A stretch of 64,000 nt of DNA, from assembly GCF_019145435.1 (NCBI RefSeq), contig NZ_JAHSTS010000001.1:1812001-1876000 (forward strand). The letters are read 5' to 3'. This document shows positions 25,903-35,818 of the stretch, piece by piece. The position numbers and the translations under genes are program-made. The notes under the pieces are model-generated. The model saw only the letters and a list, made by a program, of their open reading frames with translations, made no database searches and was not told the origin of the DNA. Positions within the stretch are counted from its first letter, which is position 1. Each line of letters starts with the position of its first letter. Origin of the DNA: Pseudomonas ekonensis. Lineage in GTDB: Bacteria > Pseudomonadota > Gammaproteobacteria > Pseudomonadales > Pseudomonadaceae.

Positions 25903-27731
25903 CGATCTTTCTCCGAAGACTTCAGCCACCACGCGCTCAGGCCCAGGGTGTAGGGGGGCGTGGTGACGAAGGCGAACCGGTTGCGGTAGGCCAGGCGGTG
26001 ATAATTGAGGTACCAGTTGGGAGTGCTGTAGTGCTGCCACAGCAGCACGCGGTCCAGTGCCTTGCCCGCGGCCACCTGTTCGTCCCGGGTGCGGGCGGCG
26101 AGCAATTGCTCGAGCAGGTGGTCGACCACGGGGTCGGCGATGCCGGCGTAGTTCTTGCTGCCCTTGACGGCGGCCTGGCTTGAGTGGAAGTACTGCCATT
26201 GCTCAAGCCCTGGGCTTAGGGTCTGGTTGAGCGTCATCAGGATCATGTCGAAGTCGAACTGATCCAGGCGCTGCTTGTACTGGGCGCGGTCCACCGTGCG
26301 CAGCCGGGCGTCGATGCCGATGCTGTTGAGGTTTTCGACGTAGGGCTGGAGGATCCGCTCCAGGTTCGGGTTGACGAGCAGGGTCTCGAAGCGCAGGGGC
26401 TGCCCGGCGGCGTTCTGCAAGCGCTGGCCGTTGAGCGTCCAGCCCGCTTCGGCCAGCAGTCCCAGGGCCTTGCGCAGGGTCTCCCGGGGGATGCCGCGGC
26501 CGTCGGTCTGCGGCAGGCTGAAGGGTTCGGTGAACAGGCGGGCCGGGAGCTGATCCTTGTACGGCTTGAGCATCAGCCATTCATGGCCCACCGGCAGGCC
26601 TTCGGCGCTGAACTCGCTGTTGGGGTAATAACTGACGCTGCGCCGGTAGGCATCGCTGAACAGGGCGCGGTTGGTCCACTCGAAATCGAACATCAGGCCC
26701 AGGGCTTCGCGCACCTTGACCTGGGCGAAGACCGGCCGTCGGGTGTTCATGAACAGGCCTTGGCTCTGGGTCGGGATCCGGTGCGGGATCTGCGCCTTGA
26801 TCACCTCGCCGCGGCGCAGGGCCGGGAAGTTGTAGCCGTTGGCCCAGTTCTTGGCCTGGTGCTCGATATAGATGTCGAACTCGTCGGCCTTGAACGCTTC
26901 GAAGGCCACGTCGCTGTCGCGGTAGAACTCGACCTCCATGCGGTCGACGTTGTACTTGCCGCGGTTGACCGGCAGGTCCTTGCCCCAATAGTCCTTGACC
27001 CGCTCGAAGACCAGTTGGCGTCCGGGCGTCACCGAGGTGATGCGGTAAGGGCCGCTGCCCAGCGGCGGTTCGAAGGTGGTGGCCTTGAAGTCGCGGCCCT
27101 TCCAGTAATGCTGGGGCAGCACCGGCAGTTCGCCCAGGCGCAGGATCAGCAAGGGATTGCCCGAGCGCTTGAGCACGAAACGGATGCGCTGCGGGCTGAG
27201 GATGTCGACCCGCGACACCTCCTGAAGGCTGGTGCGGTACAGCGGATGGCCTTCCTTGAGCAGCAGGCGGTAGGAGAACGCGACGTCGTAGGCGGTGATC
27301 GGCGTGCCGTCATGGAAGCGCGCCTGCGGGCGCAGGTTGAACACCACCCAGCTGCGGTCTTCGCTGTACTCCACCGATTGCGCGATCAGGCCGTAGCTGG
27401 AGGCGGGTTCGTCGCCTGAGGGCGCGTACTGGCCGGTGCCGACCATCAGCGGTTCGTTCAGCTCGTTGATGCCGTACTGCAGGAAGTTCGGCGTGGTGAC
27501 CGGGCTGGTGCCCTTGAAAGTGTAGGGGTTGAGCGTATCGAAGGTGCCGAACGCCATCACCCGCAACGTGCCGCCCTTGGGCGCCTGCGGGTTGACCCAG
27601 TCGAAGTGGGTGAAGCTGGCCGGGTACTTGAGCGTGCCGAACTGCGCATAACCGTGGCTTTCGGTGATGGTCGCGCTTGCGGGAGAGCTCAAGGCCAGGC
27701 TGATCAGGAGCAGGAGGAAGGGACGCTTCAA
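25899..27731 (-). CDS. Periplasmic solute-binding protein of the yej/npp transporter, first copy
   Basis: A 610-residue SBP_bac_5 binding protein, YejA-like, first gene of the operon. The signal peptide is MKRPFLLLLISLALSSPASA, then FDWVNPQAPKGGTLRVMAFG. It shares many blocks with the next gene ([35 protein letters not shown]) but is only moderately similar overall, so the duplication is old and the receptors probably see different ligands. The operon promoter must lie in 27732-27940; no clear -35/-10 was assigned. Confidence 0.93.
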   Translation of the reverse strand: MKRPFLLLLISLALSSPASATITESHGYAQFGTLKYPASFTHFDWVNPQAPKGGTLRVMAFGTFDTLNPYTFKGTSPVTTPNFLQYGINELNEPLMVGTGQYAPSGDEPASSYGLIAQSVEYSEDRSWVVFNLRPQARFHDGTPITAYDVAFSYRLLLKEGHPLYRTSLQEVSRVDILSPQRIRFVLKRSGNPLLILRLGELPVLPQHYWKGRDFKATTFEPPLGSGPYRITSVTPGRQLVFERVKDYWGKDLPVNRGKYNVDRMEVEFYRDSDVAFEAFKADEFDIYIEHQAKNWANGYNFPALRRGEVIKAQIPHRIPTQSQGLFMNTRRPVFAQVKVREALGLMFDFEWTNRALFSDAYRRSVSYYPNSEFSAEGLPVGHEWLMLKPYKDQLPARLFTEPFSLPQTDGRGIPRETLRKALGLLAEAGWTLNGQRLQNAAGQPLRFETLLVNPNLERILQPYVENLNSIGIDARLRTVDRAQYKQRLDQFDFDMILMTLNQTLSPGLEQWQYFHSSQAAVKGSKNYAGIADPVVDHLLEQLLAARTRDEQVAAGKALDRVLLWQHYSTPNWYLNYHRLAYRNRFAFVTTPPYTLGLSAWWLKSSEKDR

Positions 27732-27941
27732 GTCGGATCCGGTCCAGGCGGCTTGGGCTTTGTGGCCCGTACAGTAACAGCTTGTCCGGACAGGAAAAAG
27801 ACAGCGCTTAATGCGCCGTTAATTGTGCGGGTCCCACAGCGTATGAATCCGGTGTGCGACATCGATCACGATGGGAGCGAGCCTGCTGGCGATGGCGTCA
27901 GTCAAGCCGTCGCCTGAGCGGATCAAGACAGTTGCACCCAC

Positions 27942-27976
27942 AAAAAAAGCCCTGCAAGCGTAACGCTGCAGGGCTT
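27942..27976 (-). terminator. Rho-independent terminator of mltD
   Basis: On the minus strand AAGCCCTGCA pairs with TGCAGGGCTT around a short loop (inner bases CGC/GCG pair further), followed by a run of seven T's. It lies 13 bases beyond the mltD stop. Confidence 0.88.
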
Positions 27977-27989
27977 GTCGGTCAGGCTG

Positions 27990-29456
27990 TCAGTGCGGCT
28001 GGTAGACCGTGAGCATCTGCCCAGGCTTGAGGGCCTTGCCCGCGCCCGGATTCCAGCGCTTGAGGTGCTGCATCTCGACGTTGAAGCGCTTGGCGACCAC
28101 GTACAGGGTGTCGCCTTGCTTGACCTTGTACTGGGTCTGCTTCTGGGCGTCGGCCTTGGCGCCGCCCTTGCTGTTGGCCGCGACCACGGTGTTGATGCGG
28201 CCGCCGGCGTTGCGGGCCGGGGTGCGTTTGGTGGTGTCGCGCATCACCAGGGTCTGGCCGACCTTGAGGTTCTTGCCGGACAGCTTGTTCCAGCGCTGCA
28301 GGTCCTTGACCTCGACCTTGTTGGCCTTGGCGATGGAGGCGAGGTTGTCGCCGCGCTTGACCCGGTAGGCACGCTTGAGCTGCGCGACTTCGGCAGGGTC
28401 GGCGCCCTCGAACACCGGTTTGAGGGAGCGCGGGCTGATCAGCTCTTCAGGTCGCATGGTCTGCAGGCTGGCGGTCAGCAGCTGCGCCTTGGACGTCGGC
28501 ACCAGCAGGTGCTGCGGGCCGTCGATGGTGGTGCGCTGCTTGAACGCCGGGTTGAGCTGGAACAGCTCGTCTTCGTCGATGTTGGCCACCGCCGCGACCT
28601 TGGACAGGTCCATGCGCTGGTTGATCTCGACGACCTGGAAATACGGTTCGTTGGCGATCGGGTTGAGGTTCACGCCGTAGGCTTCCGGCGCCATGACCAC
28701 CTGGGACAGGGCCAGCAGCTTCGGCACGTAGGCCTGGGTCTCGGCCGGCAGCGGCAGGTTCCAGTAGTCGGTCGGCAGGCCGAGGCGCTCGTTGCGCTCG
28801 ATGGCGCGGCTCACCGTGCCTTCGCCGGCGTTGTAGGCCGCCAGGGCCAGCAGCCAGTCGCCGTTGAACATGTCGTGCAGGCGGGTCAGGTAATCCATCG
28901 CCGCGGTGGTCGAGGCGGTGATGTCCCGGCGGCCGTCGTAGAAACGGGTCTGGCGCAGGTTGAAGGAGCGCCCGGTGGACGGGATGAACTGCCAGAGGCC
29001 CACCGCGTCGGCCCGGGAATAGGCCATCGGGTTGTAGGCGCTTTCGATCACCGGCAGCAGGGCCAGTTCCAGCGGCATGTTGCGCTCTTCAAGGCGCTCG
29101 ACGATGTAATGGATGTAGAGGCTGCCGCGTTCGCCGGCGTTCTCGAGGAACGACGGGTTGCTGGCGAACCAAAGGCGTTGCTGCTCGATGCGCGGGTTGA
29201 CCCCCAGGCCCTCTTGCAGTTGGAAGCCTTCGCGCATCCGTGCCCAGATGTCCTGGGGCACCTGCGGGCTGGGCTTCTCGTTCAGCCAGATCGGCTTCTG
29301 TTTGGCCCGGGCAGCGATGTTCGGCGCGTGGGTCGCGTCAGTCTGCGGCGCATGGCTGGAGCAGCCCGCCAGGGTGGCGGACACAGCCACCGCGATGGCT
29401 TGCGCCAGGCGGGTCAGTGCGTCTGAGTTGACGGACTTGCGTATGGATGACGACAT
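27990..29456 (-). CDS. mltD: Membrane-bound lytic murein transglycosylase D
   Basis: A 488-residue lipoprotein lytic transglycosylase that cleaves peptidoglycan glycan strands. The lipobox LAGCSSH follows a hydrophobic signal. The SLT catalytic region reads LLPVIESAYNPMAYSRADAVG and LWQFIPSTGRSFNLRQ, with the catalytic glutamate in VIES. Two LysM peptidoglycan-binding repeats close the protein (RVKRGDNLASIAKANKVEV and KVKQGDTLYVVAKRFNVEM). The start at MSSSIRKSVN (29456) is preferred over one eight codons upstream. It is 99 bases downstream of gloB on the same strand. Confidence 0.95.
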   Translation of the reverse strand: MSSSIRKSVNSDALTRLAQAIAVAVSATLAGCSSHAPQTDATHAPNIAARAKQKPIWLNEKPSPQVPQDIWARMREGFQLQEGLGVNPRIEQQRLWFASNPSFLENAGERGSLYIHYIVERLEERNMPLELALLPVIESAYNPMAYSRADAVGLWQFIPSTGRSFNLRQTRFYDGRRDITASTTAAMDYLTRLHDMFNGDWLLALAAYNAGEGTVSRAIERNERLGLPTDYWNLPLPAETQAYVPKLLALSQVVMAPEAYGVNLNPIANEPYFQVVEINQRMDLSKVAAVANIDEDELFQLNPAFKQRTTIDGPQHLLVPTSKAQLLTASLQTMRPEELISPRSLKPVFEGADPAEVAQLKRAYRVKRGDNLASIAKANKVEVKDLQRWNKLSGKNLKVGQTLVMRDTTKRTPARNAGGRINTVVAANSKGGAKADAQKQTQYKVKQGDTLYVVAKRFNVEMQHLKRWNPGAGKALKPGQMLTVYQPH

Positions 29457-29555
29457 TGGCTGGAAGTAAGTTCCGGGCAAAAATGTCGGGCGATTCTAGA
29501 AAGCGCACCCCCAACGGTCAACCGTTCAGAACTTTTGTACCGTTTGGGGAGTGCC

Positions 29556-30323
29556 TCAAAACGTGTCTTTCCAGGCCCGCAGTGCCGCAAAAACCTCACT
29601 CGGCGCCCGGTTTTGAGGGCCGCTCCGTTCGTCCACTTTTTGTTTAACTAATGTTTCACCCGTCCGCAGGAAGGGGTTGGTGAGCTTTTCCAGGGCCAGG
29701 GTCGAGGGCAGGGTCATCACGCCGTTTTCCCGCTGCTGGCGGACTTTTTCCAGACGGGCGGCGATGTGCGGGTTGTCCGGTTCGACCGCGGCGGCGAACT
29801 TCAGGTTGCTCAACGTGTATTCGTGGGTGCAGTAGACCAGCGTGTCTTCCGGCAGCGCGGCCAGACGGCTGAGCGAGTGATGCATCTGCTGCGGCGTGCC
29901 CTCGAACAGGCGGCCGCAGCCGGCGGCGAACAGGGTGTCGCCGCAGAACAGCAGGCCATGGCGGTAGTAGGCGATGTGGCCCAGGGTGTGGCCGGGCACG
30001 GCGTAGACGTCGAAGTCCCAGCCCAGCACGCGGGCCTTGTCGCCGTCCTTGAGCGCGATGTCGCGGCCGGGGATCTTCTCGCTGGCCGGCCCGTGGACGG
30101 TGGCGCCCGTGGCCGCCTTTAGCGCCTCGACGCCGCCGACGTGGTCATGGTGATGGTGGGTGATCAGGATGTCGCCCAGCACCCAGCCCGGATGGGCGTC
30201 GAGCCAGTCCTGCACCGGCGCGGCATCCCCCGGATCGACCACCGCGCAGCGGTGGGTCGCATGATCCTGCAACAACCAGATGTAGTTGTCGGTGAACGCG
30301 GGGAGGGCACTGATCTGTATCAT
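29556..30323 (-). CDS. gloB: Hydroxyacylglutathione hydrolase (glyoxalase II)
   Basis: A 255-residue metallo-beta-lactamase-fold enzyme that hydrolyses S-lactoylglutathione, the second step of methylglyoxal detoxification. It begins [18 protein letters not shown], typical for GloB. The binuclear metal motif is [11 protein letters not shown], with [12 protein letters not shown] and [17 protein letters not shown] following. The substrate-binding C-terminal region is present. ATG 30323 is preferred over an upstream TTG. It is divergent from the methyltransferase at 30389. Confidence 0.96.
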   Translation of the reverse strand: MIQISALPAFTDNYIWLLQDHATHRCAVVDPGDAAPVQDWLDAHPGWVLGDILITHHHHDHVGGVEALKAATGATVHGPASEKIPGRDIALKDGDKARVLGWDFDVYAVPGHTLGHIAYYRHGLLFCGDTLFAAGCGRLFEGTPQQMHHSLSRLAALPEDTLVYCTHEYTLSNLKFAAAVEPDNPHIAARLEKVRQQRENGVMTLPSTLALEKLTNPFLRTGETLVKQKVDERSGPQNRAPSEVFAALRAWKDTF

Positions 30324-30388
30324 CTTCGGATTCGCCAAACGGGTAACATTGGCGCATCTTAGAGCTTCGTGGCGCTTTGGAGAACGAC

Positions 30389-31147
30389 ATGACCGATAAA
30401 GCGTTCGCTCAGGCCGATCCTGACTGGCTGGCCCTGATCAGTTCGGCCCGGGAGTGGCTGTCCGGGCCCCTCGGACAATTTCTGCTGGATGAGGAACGGC
30501 GCATGCTCGAAGACGAGCTGGGCCGTTTTTTCGGCGGCTATCTGGTGCACTACGGGCCGTCCGCCGAGACGCCGCCGTCGGCGCCGCAGGTGCAGCGCAA
30601 CGTGCGCCTGGGCGCGCCGTTGCCGGGGGTGGAGATCGTCTGCGAAGAGCAGGCCTGGCCGTTGAGCGAGCATGCGGCCGATGTGGTGGTCATGCAGCAC
30701 GGGCTGGATTTCTGCCTGTCGCCCCACGGCCTGCTGCGCGAGGCGGCCAGCAGCGTGCGGCCCGGCGGGCACCTGCTGATCATCGGCATCAATCCCTGGA
30801 GCGCCTGGGGCCTGCGCCATGTGTTCGCCCATGACGGCCTGCGCAAGGCCCGCTGCATCTCGCCCTCGCGGGTCGCCGACTGGCTCAACCTGCTGGGCTT
30901 CGCGCTGGAGAAACGCCGCTTCGGGTGCTATCGTCCGCCGCTTGCGTCGTCCGCGTGGCAGGCACGCCTGGCCGGCTGGGAACGCCGCGCCGGCGCCTGG
31001 CAACTGGCCGGCGGCGGCTTCTACCTGCTGGTGGCGCGCAAGATCGTGGTCGGCCTGCGCCCGGTGCGCCAGGAGCGCCGCGAGCCGATGGGCAAGCTGA
31101 TTCCGCTGCCGATGGCCAAGGTCAACCGCCGCCGCATCGAACCGTAG
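30389..31147 (+). CDS. Class I SAM-dependent methyltransferase (PA1814-like)
   Basis: A 252-residue methyltransferase-like protein. The N-terminal ~60 residues are helical ([22 protein letters not shown]). The core includes [21 protein letters not shown] and [21 protein letters not shown], matching the post-motif I segments of Methyltransf_11 proteins. A classical glycine-rich motif I is weak, so SAM binding is inferred. ATG 30389 has TTTGGAG seven bases upstream. The position between gloB and rnhA is, as I recall, conserved in Pseudomonas. Function unknown. Confidence 0.82.
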   Translation: MTDKAFAQADPDWLALISSAREWLSGPLGQFLLDEERRMLEDELGRFFGGYLVHYGPSAETPPSAPQVQRNVRLGAPLPGVEIVCEEQAWPLSEHAADVVVMQHGLDFCLSPHGLLREAASSVRPGGHLLIIGINPWSAWGLRHVFAHDGLRKARCISPSRVADWLNLLGFALEKRRFGCYRPPLASSAWQARLAGWERRAGAWQLAGGGFYLLVARKIVVGLRPVRQERREPMGKLIPLPMAKVNRRRIEP

Positions 31148-31238
31148 ACACCTTCTTTATATTCCGGCCGGGCGTGCCCCGGCCTCGGCCATCGTCGGCG
31201 GCTGTCCGGCGAGGCCCGGCAATTTCTGGATGACTGGC

Positions 31239-31691
<453 letters not shown>

Positions 31692-31717
31692 TTCCGGCCG
31701 TGCACCGTGGTGCGGCC

Positions 31718-31795
31718 CATCGCCAGCAGGCTGGCTCCCACAGGGGGGCTGCGCTGTCCATCGGTCCCCTGTGGGAGCCGGCCTGCCGGCGATGG
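31718..31795. repeat. REP pair between rnhA and dnaQ
   Basis: Two inverted Pseudomonas REP palindromes: CATCGCCAGCAGGCTGGCTC at 31718 and GGGAGCCGGCCTGCCGGCGA ending near 31792, separated by about 24 bases. They can form a large hairpin in the transcript. Confidence 0.85.
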
Positions 31796-31882
31796 GCGCG
31801 GCGCGCTCCACCTGAAACCCTGCGGCGAGCGTGATACCATCGCCGCCTTTGTCCGATTGCACCCGTTGAGAGCTGAACACTG

Positions 31883-32626
31883 ATGGCCACCAGATCCGTT
31901 GTACTCGATACCGAAACCACCGGCATGCCGGTGACCGACGGCCACCGGATCATCGAGATCGGCTGCGTCGAGTTGATGGGCCGCCGTCTGACGGGCCGGC
32001 ACTTTCACGTGTACCTGCAACCGGACCGCGAAAGCGACGAGGGCGCGATCGGCGTTCACGGCATCACCAACGAGTTTCTGGTCGGCAAGCCACGCTTCGC
32101 CGAAGTGGCCGACGAGTTCTTCGAATTCATCAACGGCGCGCAGCTGATCATCCACAACGCGGCGTTCGACGTCGGCTTCATCAACAACGAATTCGCCTTG
32201 CTGGGCCAGCAGGACAGGGCTGACATCACCCGTCACTGCTCGATCCTCGACACCCTGATGATGGCGCGGGAGCGCCACCCGGGCCAGCGCAACAGCCTCG
32301 ACGCGCTGTGCAAGCGTTATGGCGTGGACAACTCCGGCCGTGAGCTGCACGGCGCATTGCTCGACTCGGAGATCCTCGCCGACGTCTACCTGACCATGAC
32401 CGGCGGCCAGACCAGCCTGTCCCTGGCCGGCAACGCCTCCGACGGATCCGGCGAAAGCAGCGGGCGCGCGTCTGAGATCCGGCGCCTGCCGGCCGACCGC
32501 CAACCGGGCCGGATCATCCGTGCCAGCGAAGACGAACTGGCGCAGCACGCGGCGCGCCTCGAAATCATCGCCAAGTCCGCCGGCGGCCCGGCGCTGTGGA
32601 CGCAACTGATCGAGTCCCAGGCATAG
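31883..32626 (+). CDS. dnaQ: DNA polymerase III epsilon subunit (3'-5' proofreading exonuclease)
   Basis: A 247-residue DEDDh exonuclease that proofreads for the replicative polymerase. ExoI is SVVLDTETTGMPVTDGHRIIEIG, ExoII is LIIHNAAFDVGFINNEF, and ExoIII is ELHGALLDSEILADVYL with the catalytic histidine. The C-terminal tail, which in E. coli binds the alpha subunit, follows. The order rnhA-dnaQ is widespread in gammaproteobacteria. The rnhA gene lies upstream with a REP pair between them. Confidence 0.97.
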   Translation: MATRSVVLDTETTGMPVTDGHRIIEIGCVELMGRRLTGRHFHVYLQPDRESDEGAIGVHGITNEFLVGKPRFAEVADEFFEFINGAQLIIHNAAFDVGFINNEFALLGQQDRADITRHCSILDTLMMARERHPGQRNSLDALCKRYGVDNSGRELHGALLDSEILADVYLTMTGGQTSLSLAGNASDGSGESSGRASEIRRLPADRQPGRIIRASEDELAQHAARLEIIAKSAGGPALWTQLIESQA

Positions 32627-32657
32627 GGAGCTGCTGCGGCGAGGGAGCAAGCTCCTC

Positions 32658-32795
32658 GCCGCAAGCCGCAAGCCGCAAGCCGCAAGCCGCGCCGCAAGCC
32701 GCAAGCCGCAAGCCGCAAGCCGCAAGCCGCAAGCCGCAAGCCGCAAGCCGCAAGCCGCAAGCCGCAAGCCGCAAGCCACAAGCCACAAGCCACAA
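32658..32795. repeat. Heptanucleotide tandem repeat (GCCGCAA)n
   Basis: Nineteen full 7-base units plus one truncated unit: four GCCGCAA, a 5-base GCCGC, twelve perfect GCCGCAA (32691-32774), then three GCCACAA variants (32775-32795). It lies in the 307-base gap between dnaQ and ldcA. Because 7 is not a multiple of 3, the frames through it encode 7-residue peptide repeats, but none has a gene-like start. It looks like a hypervariable minisatellite. Confidence 0.95.
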
Positions 32796-32933
32796 GATGG
32801 CCGGCGAGCGTTTCGCGCAAGCACCGCTTCCCCGGACATGGAGCCAACTGGCCACCCTCGCCACAACCGCGTTGACCCTCTACCCTGAGGACATTGGCAC
32901 GCTGCGCGCTGCCGCCTCAGGACTCTGGGCCCC

Positions 32934-35189
32934 ATGTACAAAGATTTGAAGTTTCCGGTGTTGATCGTCCACCGCGACATCAAGGCCGACACGGTTGCCG
33001 GCGAGCGTATCCGGGGCATCGCCCGGGAGCTGGAGCAGGAAGGATTCAAAGTCGTGTCGGCCACGGACTACACCGAGGGCCGGCTGGTGGCGTCCACCCA
33101 TCATGGCCTGGCGTGCATGCTGATCGCCGCCGAAGACGCCAGCACCAACTCGCATTTGCTGCACAACATGGCCGAACTGATCGGGCTGGCCCGGGTGCGG
33201 GCGCCGGAGCTGCCGATCTTCGCCTTGGGCGAGCAGGTGACCCTGGAGAATGCCCCGGCCGACGCCATGGCCGAGCTCAACCAACTGCGCGGCATTCTCT
33301 ACCTGTTCGAAGACACCGTGCCGTTCCTCGCCCGGCAAGTGGCGCGGGCGGCGCGCAAGTACCTGGACGGGCTGCTGCCGCCGTTCTTCAAGGCACTGGT
33401 GCAGCACACCGCCGACTCCAACTATTCCTGGCACACCCCCGGCCACGGCGGCGGGGTGGCGTACCACAAGAGTCCGGTGGGGCAGGCGTTCCACCAGTTC
33501 TTCGGCGAGAACACCCTGCGCTCGGACCTGTCGGTGTCGGTGCCCGAGCTCGGTTCGCTGCTCGACCATACCGGTCCCCTGGCCGAGGCCGAAGCGCGGG
33601 CGGCGCGCAACTTCGGCGCCGACCACACCTTCTTCGTGATCAACGGTACCTCGACCGCCAACAAGATCGTCTGGCATTCGATGGTCGGGCGCGATGACCT
33701 GGTGCTGGTGGACCGCAACTGCCACAAGTCGGTGCTGCACGCGATCATCATGACCGGCGCGATTCCGCTGTACCTGTGCCCGGAGCGCAATGACCTGGGG
33801 ATCATCGGCCCCATTCCCCTGAGCGAGTTCAGCCGCGAGTCGATCCAGGCCAAGATCGATGCCAGCCCGCTGACCCAGGGGCGCGAGCCGAAGGTCAAGC
33901 TGGCGGTGGTCACCAACTCCACCTACGACGGCCTGTGCTACAACGCCGAGCTGATCAAGCAAAGCCTGGGCAACAGCGTGCAGGTGCTGCATTTCGACGA
34001 GGCCTGGTATGCGTACGCCGCGTTCCACGAGTTCTTCGCCGGCCGCTATGGCATGGCCACCTCGCGCAGCGCCGACAGCCCGCTGGTGTTCACCACCCAT
34101 TCCACCCACAAACTGTTGGCGGCGTTCAGCCAGGCGTCGATGATCCATGTCCAGGACGGCGGGGCGCGGCAACTGGACCGCGACCGTTTCAACGAAGCGT
34201 TCATGATGCACATCTCGACGTCGCCGCAGTACAGCATCATCGCTTCGCTGGACGTGGCGTCGGCGATGATGGAAGGGCCGGCCGGCCGTTCGCTGCTGCA
34301 GGAAACCTTCGACGAGGCCTTGAGTTTCCGCCGCGCGCTGGCCAACCTGCGCCAGCACATCGCGGCCGATGACTGGTGGTTCTCGATCTGGCAGCCGCCG
34401 GGCGTCGAAGGCACCGACCGGGTGAAGACCGAGGACTGGCTGCTGCAGCCCGAGGCGGACTGGCACGGGTTCGGCGAGGTCGGCGACGATTACGTGCTGC
34501 TCGACCCGATCAAGGTCACGTTGGTGATGCCCGGCCTTAACGCCGGCGGCGCCTTGAGCGAAAAGGGGATTCCGGCGGCGGTGGTCAGTCGGTTCCTGTG
34601 GGAGCGCGGGCTGGTGGTGGAGAAGACCGGCCTGTATTCGTTCCTGGTGCTGTTCTCCATGGGCATCACCAAGGGCAAGTGGAGCACCTTGCTGACCGAG
34701 CTGCTGGAGTTCAAGCGCAGCTACGACGCCAACGTCAGCCTCGCCACCTGCCTGCCGTGCGTCGCCCAGGAAGACACGGTGCGCTACCGCGGCATGGGCC
34801 TGCGCGACCTGTGCGACCAATTGCACGACTGCTACCGCACCAACGCCACGGCCAGGCACCTCAAGCGCATGTACACCGTGCTGCCGGAGATCGCCATGAA
34901 GCCGGCCCACGCCTACGACCAACTGGTGCGCGGCGAGGTCGAGGCCGTGCCCATCGATGAGCTGGAAGGGCGGGTGGCGGCGGTGATGCTGGTGCCTTAC
35001 CCGCCGGGCATCCCGCTGATCATGCCGGGCGAACGCTTCACCGAGGCTACCCGTTCGATCATCGAATACCTGAAGTTTGCCCGCACGTTCGATGCAAGCT
35101 TCCCAGGTTTCGTGGCGGATGTGCATGGACTGCAACATGACGACCATGGCAACGGACGGTCGTACACCGTCGATTGCGTCAAGGAATGA
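32934..35189 (+). CDS. ldcA: Lysine decarboxylase (Orn/Lys/Arg decarboxylase family)
   Basis: A 751-residue PLP enzyme of the fold-type I bacterial Orn/Lys/Arg decarboxylases. The N-terminal response-regulator-like wing domain runs from FPVLIVHRDIKADTVAGERI to about residue 130. The PLP core has SNYSWHTPGHGGGVAYHKSPVG, the cofactor aspartate region VLHFDEAWYAYAAFH, and the Schiff-base lysine in TTHSTHKLLAAFSQAS (near residue 390). The position after rnhA-dnaQ corresponds to P. aeruginosa PA1818 (ldcA), which makes cadaverine from lysine. It directly follows the heptanucleotide repeat and overlaps or abuts the acetyltransferase gene. Confidence 0.94.
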   Translation: MYKDLKFPVLIVHRDIKADTVAGERIRGIARELEQEGFKVVSATDYTEGRLVASTHHGLACMLIAAEDASTNSHLLHNMAELIGLARVRAPELPIFALGEQVTLENAPADAMAELNQLRGILYLFEDTVPFLARQVARAARKYLDGLLPPFFKALVQHTADSNYSWHTPGHGGGVAYHKSPVGQAFHQFFGENTLRSDLSVSVPELGSLLDHTGPLAEAEARAARNFGADHTFFVINGTSTANKIVWHSMVGRDDLVLVDRNCHKSVLHAIIMTGAIPLYLCPERNDLGIIGPIPLSEFSRESIQAKIDASPLTQGREPKVKLAVVTNSTYDGLCYNAELIKQSLGNSVQVLHFDEAWYAYAAFHEFFAGRYGMATSRSADSPLVFTTHSTHKLLAAFSQASMIHVQDGGARQLDRDRFNEAFMMHISTSPQYSIIASLDVASAMMEGPAGRSLLQETFDEALSFRRALANLRQHIAADDWWFSIWQPPGVEGTDRVKTEDWLLQPEADWHGFGEVGDDYVLLDPIKVTLVMPGLNAGGALSEKGIPAAVVSRFLWERGLVVEKTGLYSFLVLFSMGITKGKWSTLLTELLEFKRSYDANVSLATCLPCVAQEDTVRYRGMGLRDLCDQLHDCYRTNATARHLKRMYTVLPEIAMKPAHAYDQLVRGEVEAVPIDELEGRVAAVMLVPYPPGIPLIMPGERFTEATRSIIEYLKFARTFDASFPGFVADVHGLQHDDHGNGRSYTVDCVKE

Positions 35190-35203
35190 GGACGTACAAC
35201 CCT

Positions 35204-35818
35204 ATGCAAGCGCTTATGAACCCGAAACATCCCGGCCTGTCGGTGCGGGTCGCCGACGAGGGCTTTGCCGCGTACATCTGGGGCAGCGACTTCAGCTTCG
35301 AAGTCAGCGCCTACGGCGCCGCCCAGATCGGCCAGCCTGTGGCGGCATGGGCCGTGACGCCCATCGTGCCGTACCGCAAGTGCTACGGCATCGACCCTGA
35401 AGAGTTCAGCAGCTACCGCGACGCCGCCGACAGCGAAATCTTCATGGCCTACCTGGGCGACGAGCCGGTCGGCCATCTGGTGGTCAGTACCAACTGGAAC
35501 GGTTTTGCCCATATCGACGAGCTGGCGGTGCACGCCCCGGCGCGGCGCCACGGGGTGGCCAAGGCATTGCTGGATGTGGCGCAGTTCTGGAGCCGCAAGA
35601 AGAAACTGCCGGGCATCATGCTCGAAACCCAGAACAACAACCTCGGCGCCTGCCGGCTGTACGAGCGTTGCGGCTATGTGATCGGCGGCATCGATCACCT
35701 GCGCTACCGCGGCATCGATCCGAACACCGCCGAAGTGGCGCTGTTCTGGTATCGGTTGTTCGACAACCCGCTGGAAGGGCCGGTCAGCCCGCCAACATCG
35801 CCAAGGCTTGTTCCGTGA
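35204..35818 (+). CDS. GNAT-family N-acetyltransferase
   Basis: A 204-residue acetyltransferase using acetyl-CoA. The central GNAT motif A is HIDELAVHAPARRHGVAKALLDVAQFW, and motif B is GIMLETQNNNLGACRLYERCGYV. The first ~85 residues form a less typical N-terminal part. ATG 35204 (MQALMNPKHPG) has GAGGA eleven bases upstream; an ATG at 35186 would overlap the ldcA stop. Its position suggests a link to polyamine or lysine metabolism, but the substrate is unknown. Its 3' end overlaps the convergent LysR gene by 35 bases. Confidence 0.85.
   Translation: MQALMNPKHPGLSVRVADEGFAAYIWGSDFSFEVSAYGAAQIGQPVAAWAVTPIVPYRKCYGIDPEEFSSYRDAADSEIFMAYLGDEPVGHLVVSTNWNGFAHIDELAVHAPARRHGVAKALLDVAQFWSRKKKLPGIMLETQNNNLGACRLYERCGYVIGGIDHLRYRGIDPNTAEVALFWYRLFDNPLEGPVSPPTSPRLVP

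Noticed and set aside
29508..29549. Terminator of gloB
   Set aside because: The arms (CCCCAACGGT / ACCGTTTGGGG) have a bulge, a 20-base loop and no T-run; too weak to list.
32658..32795. CRISPR array
   Set aside because: Units are 7 bases, contiguous, without spacers and without cas genes; it is a minisatellite.
32565..32864. Repeat-peptide frames (LAACGLR or AASRKPQ repeats)
   Set aside because: They are only the translation of the GCCGCAA tandem repeat, with no credible start or ribosome-binding site.
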